From positions 186,001 through 250,000 of the forward strand of contig CAWFEA010000003.1 of NCBI GenBank assembly GCA_963814745.1: a stretch of 64,000 nt of DNA. The letters run 5' to 3'. This DNA is from CAWBRT01 sp963814745 (GTDB taxonomy: Bacteria; Acidobacteriota; Terriglobia; Terriglobales; Acidobacteriaceae). Of this stretch, positions 55,738-63,774 are shown piece after piece. The translations under genes were made by a program, and so were the position numbers. The notes under the pieces were generated by a model. That model searched no databases and had not been told where the DNA came from. It was given only the letters and a program-made list of their open reading frames with translations. Each line of letters begins with the position of its first letter. The first letter of the stretch is position 1.

Positions 55738-57602
55738 ATAGGGGCGGCGGTCACCCGCCGACCCCTGCCACACCACCGTGCGTACGGGTCCGTACACGGC
55801 GGTTCGAGTCGGTTACGCTAGCACCCATCGATCAACGTTGGAAGTCCGAGCGATTTGAAGTAAGCATTGGAAAGCCCCACAGATAGAGCTTTGGCCCGGG
55901 CCAGATACCAGGGGCCGAGTCCGCTGCCAGCGGTGTTGCTAGCCAGTCGCGAGCGAACCCCCAGTGCTACCAGAGCCGCTCGGCGTCGGCGTGGTGTTTT
56001 CCATTGCCGCCACATAGCTGCCCGTAGTCGCAACCGGACCCAGCGGGTCAGGTACTGCAGCACATCAGGCGTTTCGCAGAAGCCGAAATAGCTGCGCCAA
56101 CCGCGCAGATACGGAGCGAGCTCCGCTATTGTCGTCTCCATGCTGACGCCCTTTGCCCGGCGCGTGATTTCCCGGATTCGATGCTTAAATCGTTCCAGAG
56201 CTTTGGGCGCAATCTTGCGCTTGATCTCTGGTTCGCCGGTAAAGCTAAACCCGAGAAACTTCCGCTCCTGCGGTCGCGCCACCGCGCTCTTCGCCTCATT
56301 CACTTTGAGTTTGAGCTCTTGCGTGATGAATCGCGTGACGCTCTCCATCACCCGTTGACCCGCTCGCTGGCTACGCACGTAGATGTTGCAATCATCGGCA
56401 TAACGAAGGTAGCGGTGTCCGCGTCGCTCTAACTCTCGGTCGAGTTCATCGAGCACGAGGTTCGATAACAGGGGCGAGAGTGGACCTCCTTGCGGAGTGC
56501 CCTCCACGCTGGGACTAACCAGTCCGTTCTCCATCACCCCGGCATTCAGAAATGCCCGGATGAGTTTCAGCCGCCGTTTGTCCTCGATCCGTTTGGCGAT
56601 CTGCCCCATCAGTTTGTCGTGATTGACTCGATCAAAGAACTTTTCCAAATCGAGATCAACGCACCAGCCGCGACCTTCGGCGATATACTGCTGCGCCTGG
56701 GCCACCGCTTGATGAGCCGATCGTCCCGGTCGAAAACCATAGCTGTGGTCGGAGAAGGTCGAGTCCCACTGCCGCTGCAGCACCTGCATCACCGCCTGCT
56801 GGATAAACCGATCCAGCACCGTTGGGATGCCAAGCTTTCGCACCCCTCCGTCCGGCTTAGGGATTTCCACCCGCCTCACCGGCTTCGGCTCGTAGGTTCC
56901 GTTCAGGAGTTGTTCTCGGATCACTGGCCAGTGCTGTTTCAGGTAGCCGGTAAGTTGGCCGATGGTAACCCCGTCCACCCCCGCGCTGCCCTTATTGCCC
57001 TTTACCTGCCGCAGTGCTGTTTTCAAGTTCTCTCGCTCACAGACCTCCTCCATCAATCGGTGAGTTCTAGCTGGGCTTTCGCATCCATTCGTCGCCACCA
57101 ACGATTCAGTCTCTTCTCCTGCGACACCTCGGGTTTCACCCGTCAGCACGGAAGAGAAGTCCAGTTCCATCTGGATATTCTGCTGCTTATCGTCTTTGAG
57201 ACTCATGGCCTACTCGCCACTCCTTCTCGTTCGGGCCTTCTCCGCTTCCGGATACTACGCCCGATGCTGACTTCTGCTCCGCGATCAGGTTGTCTCTCGA
57301 CAACCTCAGTCGCTTGGCGCGACACGGAGCAGATCTCCTGGGGTAAGCTCAGTTACTTTCCGTGCACAATCGCCGAATCTACGCTTCGCACCTCGATGGA
57401 TTATGGACTTCGCGGTAAGTTGCCCACTCGTCCGGTACGGGCGCCTTCTATTCGGTTTTTGTCCATCGACTCGCACGTTTGTTCCATGCTTCCTTCGGAC
57501 CTCGCCTCGCGGCGATAGCCCTTGCATCATCACTAGGCCTTCACCTCCATCGGGTCGGCCAGAGGACTTTCACCTCCAAGTTACTGAGCATGCCCAGCAC
57601 AC
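55738..57602 (-). mobile_element. Group II intron with reverse transcriptase
   Basis: The - strand starts with the intron consensus GTGTGCTGGGCATG at 57602, followed by TAACTTGGAGGTGAAAGTCC. The reverse transcriptase gene sits in domain IV. Downstream, AACCGCCGTGTACGGACC and CGTACGCACGGTGG form domain V (55775-55812), and a G/C hairpin ending CCCCTAT forms domain VI, with the 3' boundary at about 55738. All parts needed for splicing are present. Length about 1865 bases, exact ends inferred by consensus. Confidence 0.87.
55818..57206 (-). CDS. ltrA: Group II intron reverse transcriptase/maturase
   Basis: 462 residues. Reverse-transcriptase motifs: KGNKGSAGVDGVTIGQL, PKPDGGVRKLGIPTVLDR, YGFRPGRSAHQAV, QGGPLSPLLSNLVLDELD and the catalytic LRYADDCNIYV. 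The maturase (X) region includes TIAELAPYLRGWRSYFGF. There is no C-terminal HNH endonuclease, so mobility would rely on nicked or single-stranded DNA. The frame is complete, and the intron is probably active or recently active. Confidence 0.93.
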   Translation of the reverse strand: MSLKDDKQQNIQMELDFSSVLTGETRGVAGEETESLVATNGCESPARTHRLMEEVCERENLKTALRQVKGNKGSAGVDGVTIGQLTGYLKQHWPVIREQLLNGTYEPKPVRRVEIPKPDGGVRKLGIPTVLDRFIQQAVMQVLQRQWDSTFSDHSYGFRPGRSAHQAVAQAQQYIAEGRGWCVDLDLEKFFDRVNHDKLMGQIAKRIEDKRRLKLIRAFLNAGVMENGLVSPSVEGTPQGGPLSPLLSNLVLDELDRELERRGHRYLRYADDCNIYVRSQRAGQRVMESVTRFITQELKLKVNEAKSAVARPQERKFLGFSFTGEPEIKRKIAPKALERFKHRIREITRRAKGVSMETTIAELAPYLRGWRSYFGFCETPDVLQYLTRWVRLRLRAAMWRQWKTPRRRRAALVALGVRSRLASNTAGSGLGPWYLARAKALSVGLSNAYFKSLGLPTLIDGC

Positions 57603-57690
57603 AACGAAGCCGCTGGCGCGGCGGACGCTGGCGCGTGGTCGTCCCCCAACGTTTTCTGCCGTGTAAGGTTTGGGTCACTAGGAGGTTCCT

Positions 57691-58584
57691 GTGACCCGAC
57701 TCAGGAAGCTGATGCTGGACGAGCTCCAGCGTCGCAACTACGCCAAGAACACCGTTCGTACCTACATTCACGCCGTACAGGATTTCGCGAAGTATTTCCG
57801 TCGCTCGCCGGAGCGCCTCGGCCCCGAGCATATTCGCGAGTATCAGGTGCATCTGTTCCGAGATCGCAAGCTCTCGCCGGGCACGATCCAAAGCCGCACT
57901 GCCGCCCTGCGATTTCTGTTCGTCAAGACGCTGAGGCGTCCGTAGGTTCCCGACGACATTCCCGTGCCGAAGCGGCAGAGGCGCATGCCAACCGTGTTGA
58001 GTCAGGAAGAGGTCGAGCGGTGGATTGCTTCCGCCCGCAACCTGATGCATCGGACGATGTTGATGATGCTGTATGCAACCGGCTTACGCCGGGCCGAACT
58101 CTCCCATCTCAAGGTTTCCGATATCGACAGCGAGCGCATGGTTATTCAGGTCCGCCAGGGAAAGGGCGGCCGTGACCGCGACGGGTTGTTGTCTCCGAAG
58201 CTGCTGGAGACCCTGCGCGAGTACTGGCGCTGGATGAAGCCAAAGACCTATTTGTTTCCGGGCACGGTGAAGGGCTGGCGGGCCGATGTGCCCATTACAG
58301 AGAAGATCATCTGGACGGCCACGGTCGAGGCTGCGAAGCGAGCTGGCATTACGAAGCATGTCTCTCCTCATACTCTCAGGCACAGCTTTGCCACCCACAT
58401 GCTGGAAGCCGGAGCCGATCTACGCACTATCCAGGTACTGCTCGGACACTCGAAGCTGGACCACACAACCGTCGATCTCCATTTGTCCCGGCGCCACCTG
58501 CAGGCAGTTCCCAGTCCGCTGGAAGCTATCGAGGTGTCCAACCCGGAAGCGGTGAAGCGCTCCAGGAGGCTGCGGAAGCGATGA
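57691..58584 (+). pseudogene. Tyrosine recombinase of an IS91-like element, inactivated
   Basis: The N-terminal SAM-like core-binding domain (LDELQRRNYAKNTVRTYIHA) ends at an in-frame TAG at 57943-57945, in a place where relatives have a Tyr or similar codon (RPYLPDDIP). The frame then continues without a shift to the C-terminal catalytic domain: Arg in GLRRAELSHL, HTLRHSFATHML and LLGHSKLDHTT. The nucleophilic tyrosine, expected in TTxYLHLS, is Asp (TTVDLHLS). The protein therefore has two independent lesions. It overlaps the transposase gene by four bases. Confidence 0.85.
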
Positions 58585-59765
58585 GCCGGCCCACCCTTGA
58601 GGTGGCCAACATCGTTCGCGTAGCAGGCAACAGATTCTGGGAGCACAACGGATTACACCTTGCATGGCAGCATCGCAAGGTGCTCGATGCCATCGTCCGA
58701 TGCCGCACGGCGGCCTTGGGCGGTCATCGTGATCAATGCACACGCTGCGGTCATCAGGCCATCTCGTACAACTCATGCCGGAACAGGCATTGTCCAAGAT
58801 GCCAGGGAAACGCACGCGCCAGATGGCTGGCGGCGAGGGCGGCTGAGCTGTTGCCAGTTCCGTACTTCCACATTGTCTTCACCCTGCCGCACGAACTTTC
58901 CGCTCTTGTCCTGCAGAACAAGCGACTGTTTTACGATCTGCTCTTCCGAACCAGCGCCGCGACGATGCTCGAACTGGCCCGCGACCCGAAACATCTGGGA
59001 GCAGCGATCGGGTTTCTTGGCGTGCTCCATACCTGGGGACAGAACCTTCAGCATCATCCCCACATCCATTACGTTGCTCCTGCTGGCGGCATGGCTCCCG
59101 ATCATTCCAGATGGATCGCTTCTTCGAACCGCTTCTTTCCGCCCGTCGGCGCACTCAGCCGGGTCTTCCGTGGCAAGTTCACCGCCGGACTTCGCCAACT
59201 CTTTCAGCAACACAAGCTCCAGTTCCACGGCTCACTCCAGAGTCTGGCCGAGCCACCTTGCTTCCGCAAGTTTCTGCGACAGCTTTTCCAAGAGAACTGG
59301 GTCGTCTACGCCAAGCCGCCTTTCGGCGGTCCTGAGCATGTTCTGCACTACCTGGCGCGCTATACCCATCGCGTCGCGATCTCTAACCATCGACTCGTCG
59401 CCTTCCAGAACGATCGAGTCTCGTTTCGCTGGAAAGACTACGCGCACGGCGGCAAGCAAAAGATCATGACCGTTTCCGCGGAGGAGTTTCTGCGCCGATT
59501 CCTGATCCACGTTCTACCCAGGGGATTGGTTCGCATCCGCCACTTCGGACTCTTCGCCAACCGGAGGCGCGGAGATGCTCTCTCGCGTTGCCGCATTCTG
59601 CTCGGCGCAGCGACCTGCGCAAGCGATCCCGAGGTCACTACTCAGTTGCGCTGTCCAGTCTGCGCTGGCCCCATGCTCGTCATCGAACGGATGACCAGCA
59701 GCCAACTCTATTTCCGGTCGGGCGTAATGCCCGCAACACGGAGGTGCATCATTGACAGCTCCTGA
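58581..59765 (+). CDS. IS91-family transposase (HUH, rolling-circle type)
   Basis: 394 residues. The N-terminal zinc domain is CTRCGHQAISYNSCRNRHC then PRCQ. The HUH metal motif is HPHIHYVAPAGG, and the catalytic tyrosine region is HYLARYTHRVAISNHRL. A C-terminal zinc-like RCPVCAGPMLVIER follows. The frame is complete. In this IS91 branch a tyrosine recombinase gene is usually paired upstream, as here. Confidence 0.93.
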   Translation: MSRPTLEVANIVRVAGNRFWEHNGLHLAWQHRKVLDAIVRCRTAALGGHRDQCTRCGHQAISYNSCRNRHCPRCQGNARARWLAARAAELLPVPYFHIVFTLPHELSALVLQNKRLFYDLLFRTSAATMLELARDPKHLGAAIGFLGVLHTWGQNLQHHPHIHYVAPAGGMAPDHSRWIASSNRFFPPVGALSRVFRGKFTAGLRQLFQQHKLQFHGSLQSLAEPPCFRKFLRQLFQENWVVYAKPPFGGPEHVLHYLARYTHRVAISNHRLVAFQNDRVSFRWKDYAHGGKQKIMTVSAEEFLRRFLIHVLPRGLVRIRHFGLFANRRRGDALSRCRILLGAATCASDPEVTTQLRCPVCAGPMLVIERMTSSQLYFRSGVMPATRRCIIDSS

Positions 59766-60239
59766 GAGATTCTTGGTACGCCGAGTTTCCGGCAAAGGAT
59801 GTTTACGGTGTGTCCAGACACGCCATGCCCTCGTGCGCTCACGCGCCGACTCTACCCCTCAAATGCGCGCCCGCTGCCTGCCCGAAACATTTCTGTCGCA
59901 GCGGCCAAGAGCGACTCAACGGATCTCCCGGCCACGTCCTGATCTCGGACCGCCGCCCTCAGACAAGCAAAACCACATCCAAACCCCATAGACCTGACCG
60001 CGTCCGCCGCAAACGCTAGCCGCTCAGTTCAAACGGCCCTATCGAAACTGCCCCGTCCATGGAAAGTTGCGCACTCCCACACGTCTCTCGTCGGGGCAGT
60101 CCCGATAGGATTCTAACGTTTAGCGGTACTGATCCCGGCGTGGAGAGACGAGCCTGTATCTGGAACGAACTAAGCAACTTGGCTGGAGCAGTTCATGTGG
60201 GCTTGGCAGAGTCAACCAGCCGGAGAGTCCACCTACAAA
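59766..60239. other. Region downstream of the IS91-like transposase
   Basis: About 470 bases with no intact gene. It contains an inverted-repeat hairpin (60038-60109) and probably the right end of the IS91-like element, whose exact border is not evident. Confidence 0.4.
60038..60109. repeat. Inverted repeat, possible hairpin near an IS end
   Basis: CCTATCGAAACTGCCCC (60038-60054) is matched by GGGGCAGTCCCGATAGG (60093-60109), 15 of 17 pairs with a 38-base spacer. Hairpins mark the termination ends of IS91-type elements, but this could also be the two ends of a separate small repeat. Confidence 0.5.
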
Positions 60240-60520
60240 GGCCGACCTGGCGCCGTGGTTGGGCCCTTCCTTGACTTCGCGAAGGATTTTGCTGACTAGG
60301 GCCCGCGAGATGCCGTGAGCCTTAGCTACCTCAGTGAGCGATCTGCGGGATTCGCGATCGGACGACGGCCGCGCGGTCCACCTCCAGAGGGCGGCGGCCG
60401 ATGTGCCGGCCTTCCAGTTTGGCGCGGCGCATGCCGGCCCGCACCCGTTCGATGATCAGGTTCCGCTCCAGTTCAGCGATCGCGCTAATGATGACCACGA
60501 ATCGAGTGTGTTGGAGGTAG
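60240..60520 (-). pseudogene. Serine recombinase C-terminal remnant (frameshifted)
   Basis: The - strand reads ISAIAELERNLIIERVRAGM and RRAKLEGRHIGRRPLEVDRA, the helical region after a resolvase catalytic domain. After a one-base shift near 60355 it continues as SLTEVAKAHGISRALVSKIL, the helix-turn-helix. The catalytic domain is missing. Confidence 0.75.
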
Positions 60521-60753
60521 TCTTTCCAGTCAGTCCTGTCGCCATCTTGGACGCCCGCAACTCTCATTAGATCAGTGACTTGCGGGTCAATTTCCGTTGG
60601 TCGCAGCCCCCAATATATGAACCAGACGGCAGAGCAGCTGCGCAATACCGCAACAATGTGATGGGCGCACTTGACGACTGAACGTCGCAAGTGGACGTTT
60701 CTTAAATTACCGGTGGGGCTCGTCGGCCTGAGACTACGTTCTGAGGTGAGCTT

Positions 60754-61011
60754 ATGCACGAGCAGTTCGACGTTCCAAGTTGGCTAGAGCCAAGCATGTC
60801 AGCGTACAAGTTAGTCCTTGGCAAAAACTATTGTGGATACGATCGTGGAATGTGCAATTGTGGTCACGATTGTGGAGGTACCGATTGCGGTCACGATTGC
60901 GGAGGTACCGATTGTGGTCACGATTGTGGAGGTACCGATTGCGGAGATCGCGATGTTGATTGTAGTCACGAGTGTAACGATTGTGGTCACGAGTGCGATT
61001 GTCCCGATTGA
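60754..61011 (+). CDS. Cys/Asp-rich RiPP precursor candidate (ranthipeptide-like)
   Basis: 85 residues from an ATG with a strong GAGGTGAG ribosome site at the right spacing. Residues 1-26 are Cys-free and leader-like (MHEQFDVPSWLEPSMSAYKL). From C27 there are 14 Cys in 57 residues, mostly followed by an Asp or Glu 2 to 4 places on. The centre is three perfect repeats CGHDCGGTD (36-62). This gives alternating CX2D and CX3D spacings. Then CGDRDVDC, CSHECNDC and CGHECDC. A radical SAM/SPASM gene follows after 105 bases. The same reading frame continues past the TGA with VCDCDGG-type sequence to a TAG at 61063. No resemblance to a known precursor family is claimed; a metal-binding peptide is the alternative. 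Confidence 0.72.
   Translation: MHEQFDVPSWLEPSMSAYKLVLGKNYCGYDRGMCNCGHDCGGTDCGHDCGGTDCGHDCGGTDCGDRDVDCSHECNDCGHECDCPD
60859..60939 (+). repeat. Three tandem 27-base repeats inside the precursor gene
   Basis: Units begin at 60859, 60886 and 60913 and differ only at synonymous third positions (TGT/TGC). They encode the 9-residue repeat. There are no spacers, so this is not a CRISPR array. Confidence 0.92.
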
Positions 61012-61116
61012 GGCGGAGTTTGCGATTGTGACGGTGGCAGCGACGGCGGTGGTGGCGACGAATAGCCCAGTCTCCCCAGGCGAGCACGGCTACCAATCCG
61101 AGGTTCCAGCATAGGC

Positions 61117-62562
61117 ATGCAAGAAATAGCTGAGCGCGACGAGAGGATGCTTCCGCTTTTTCGTTCCCGATTTGCTCATCAATATGTTCGCAACAAGAGT
61201 GTCTGCCTTTTTCATTCGTTGTCGAGGCAAATGGTGTTCGGCAATTCAGCTCTTGGTGATCTGTTCCTTCGCTTTCCGCGCGTTGATGAAAAAGTATCTC
61301 TGTCAACCCAACCAACTACTGACGCTGTTGCAATGCTTCGGAGGAAGGGACTGTTGGTCGAGCGGGGGGACGACGACGAGCGCATTCTGGGCAGATTGCG
61401 GGATGTGGCCAGAACATGCCACAAAGGCCGGCTTCAGCTCATGTATCTGATTCCGTCTGCGGACTGTAACCTTCTCTGTCAGTATTGTTTCGTGGGTAAT
61501 TCGCTCTCTTCGTATGCGCCCATGACGGAGAGCATTGCTCGTAAGTCCGTCGATTACTTTTTTGCGCACTCGAAGGGGAGCGCCTCGCGGCGTATCATTT
61601 TCTATGGGGGAGAGCCCTTGCTGAATGTCCCTGCCGTTTTGGCCGCAGCGGACGCAGCTCTTCTCCTGCAAAAGACGACATCATCAGATTCGAAGCTCTT
61701 CTTGACTTTGCTTACGAACGGAACTCTCGTCACCCGCGAGATCGCTCGTGCCCTTTCCGCTCGCCATATCTCCGTGTCGGTCTCCGTTGATGGTCCTGCC
61801 TCGGTACATGATGCAAATCGACGGGATCGCTTCGGGGAGCCTACATTTCAGCAAGCCTTTCGAGCCCTTTCGATTCTGCAGGAAGAAAACGCGAACCCCG
61901 GTATTTCATGTACCGTTACGCCGGCGTCTCTCGACGCGTGGAATGAAGTTGTCAGATTCATTGTCAACGACAGTCGAGTGCAACGTTTAGGGTTCAATAT
62001 CCTTCACCCGCAACCGCACTCGGCATCGCCGGTGGATTACAGAAGTGGCCAAAACCCGGCAGCCGCATTGATCGGTGCGTTCAAGCGATTTCGTGAGCTC
62101 GGCATCTATGAGGATCGGGTCATGAGACGCGCCAAGCCTTTTGCGTCAAGACGGTTCCATTTCAAAGATTGTCTCGGGGTGGGAGGACAGATCGCGGTTG
62201 CCCCTGACGGTTCAGTTGGGCCGTGTCAAGCGCTGCTCGGCGAGAGAGAGTACTTTCCGCTGCATGTCGCACGAGACTTTTCTACATCCCCTTACGATGT
62301 GCCACTGTTTCGCGAATGGGTGGAACGCTTTCCCCTCAATTCCGCCGAGTGTGTCGATTGCCCTGCCGTTTCGATTTGCGGCGGCGGTTGCCCGGTAGCG
62401 GCGATGTTTGAGAGAGGTAGTATTTGGGAGATCGACAGAAGAGTCTGCGCGCAGGTTAAACCGATACACGAGTGGCTGGTCTGGGATGTATACGACCAGC
62501 TGAACGGATCGGACCCTTCCGCGGCAGGTTTAGAACGACAAGATCCCGCCCTGGGTCCATGA
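61117..62562 (+). CDS. Radical SAM/SPASM peptide maturase
   Basis: 481 residues. The iron-sulfur/SAM motif CX3CX2C is C117, C121, C124 (SADCNLLCQYCF), with the GGEP motif at 164-167. The SPASM domain is complete: C352 and C370, then CX2CX5CX3C at C412, C415, C421, C425 and a final C444. The N-terminal 100 residues (LFHSLSRQMVFGNSALGDLF and the later LLVERGDDD) resemble the peptide-recognition region of such maturases. SPASM enzymes form thioether or carbon-carbon links in ribosomal peptides. Cys/Asp-rich precursor upstream suggests Cys-to-Asp thioethers. The ATG at 61117 has only a weak ribosome site; M11 is the alternative. Confidence 0.9.
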   Translation: MQEIAERDERMLPLFRSRFAHQYVRNKSVCLFHSLSRQMVFGNSALGDLFLRFPRVDEKVSLSTQPTTDAVAMLRRKGLLVERGDDDERILGRLRDVARTCHKGRLQLMYLIPSADCNLLCQYCFVGNSLSSYAPMTESIARKSVDYFFAHSKGSASRRIIFYGGEPLLNVPAVLAAADAALLLQKTTSSDSKLFLTLLTNGTLVTREIARALSARHISVSVSVDGPASVHDANRRDRFGEPTFQQAFRALSILQEENANPGISCTVTPASLDAWNEVVRFIVNDSRVQRLGFNILHPQPHSASPVDYRSGQNPAAALIGAFKRFRELGIYEDRVMRRAKPFASRRFHFKDCLGVGGQIAVAPDGSVGPCQALLGEREYFPLHVARDFSTSPYDVPLFREWVERFPLNSAECVDCPAVSICGGGCPVAAMFERGSIWEIDRRVCAQVKPIHEWLVWDVYDQLNGSDPSAAGLERQDPALGP

Positions 62563-62575
62563 TTACTGGAGATTC

Positions 62576-62790
62576 GTGACGACCTTCCTCTGCATTCCGC
62601 CGGGCTCGTCACTGATTCCAGACCAGCAGTGCCGTATCTCTACTCCGCTCTTCGCGATGCGCAGCAAGACGTCCAGGTAGAGGACCTTGGAACAAGAAAC
62701 TTCAATGTAGCTCTTGGGCAACACGGCTTACAGATTACTACTGGGGCGTTACTTCGACAATGTAGATGCTTTATATTCTGCACGTTAAGC
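62576..62790 (+). pseudogene. Possible N-terminus of a B12-binding radical SAM-like protein, frameshifted
   Basis: A GTG at 62576 has GGAG at good spacing and begins 13 bases after the maturase stop. It reads TTFLCIPPGSSLIPDQ, and after a one-base shift near 62627 continues VPYLYSALRDAQQDVQVEDL. This is the pattern of the first strand and helix of B12-binding domains. The likeness fades by about 62760 and no radical SAM core follows. Confidence 0.35.
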
Positions 62791-62963
62791 ACTCTATCCG
62801 GGATTAGTCCCAACAAGCCGGCATGTGATCATGAATCGTAGCGGCCCGATCCGGACAACCTTTTCGAGGCGAGTGACGGGGTCGATCCGCAAGCTATCAA
62901 CAGACTCCGGCTGCACGAGCCGGCGTGCCCCAAGCCACACCGCGTACATCACGCCGACCAGCA

Positions 62964-63600
62964 TTACTTTGCGGTTACCCGGTACAGAGTGGCAAGCCCA
63001 ATTCCCATCTCCCTGGAGATCGCCCGCCAGGAAGCCCCAGAAGCACGCAGGGCGGCAACGCTGGAGGCGTCCACAACCCGGCAAGGCCGACCGAGACGTT
63101 TCCCTTTTGCCTGAGCGTTCCTCAGACCAGCCCTAACGCGCTCCTGAATCAGCGCCCTTTCGAACTCAGCCATCGCCCCGATGATTTGGAACATCAGCCT
63201 GCCTGAAGGCGTGCTCAGGTCCAGGTTATCGCGCAGGCTGACAAAAGCGACGCCATAGGCTCCGAGATCGGCCAGCGCGTTGACCAGATGCTTGAGCGAC
63301 CGTCCAAACCTGTCGACTTTCCAGACCAGGATTGCGTCAAACCGGCGTCTGTGTGCGTTGAACCATCAACCGGTTCAATTCCGGGCGTGATTCCTTGGAG
63401 CCCGAAACACCATGATCGATGTATTCGCCGGCCACTTGCCATCCGCGACGCTCGGCATATTCGCGCAGTTCCCGGAGTTGCATTTCTGGGTCTTGATGGC
63501 CGTTGGACGTGCTTACCCGGGCGTAAAGAGCCACGCGGGAGATCTTCAAAGGGATGTCTTGAGGGATTGCGAATGCGGTGGTACGGTGTTGCTTAGCCAT
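62964..63600 (-). pseudogene. Serine recombinase (resolvase family), one frameshift
   Basis: The start ATG at 63600 has AGGAGG upstream. The catalytic domain has VALYARVSTSNGHQDPEMQL with the active serine. A one-base insertion in a TT run near 63361 shifts the frame; the rest continues as NAHRRRFDAILVWKVDRFGR, MFQIIGAMAEFERALIQERV, and the helix-turn-helix SWRAISREMGIGLATLYRV. Intact length is about 212 residues. All functional elements are present if the shift is an error. It is probably related to the remnant at 60240-60520. Confidence 0.8.
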
Positions 63601-63774
63601 GTTGCCTCCTGTATAGGCGATGTGGTTAGCGTCGCGTGGGTGGTGCAAACACTCGCGCGGCGCGCTACGAAACGAAACCTTTTTAGACCTTTCTCGATTC
63701 CTAGTCAAGCAAAAGCGAATTACACCCAACTTTTTATGCTTGCTTCACCGTGGCGCACGGAATAAAGTATTCGC

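Noticed and set aside
60859..60939. Short tandem direct repeats that could suggest a CRISPR array
   Set aside because: The 27-base units are contiguous without spacers, differ only at synonymous sites and lie in frame within a peptide gene.
61009..61011. Firm claim of selenocysteine at the TGA
   Set aside because: No clear SECIS hairpin follows and no sel genes are in the window; it is kept only as a hypothesis to test.
60752..61315. A 187-codon Arg/Asn/His-rich frame on the - strand
   Set aside because: It is the antisense of the Cys/Asp repeat gene; its odd composition follows from the + strand repeats, and the + strand has the ribosome site.
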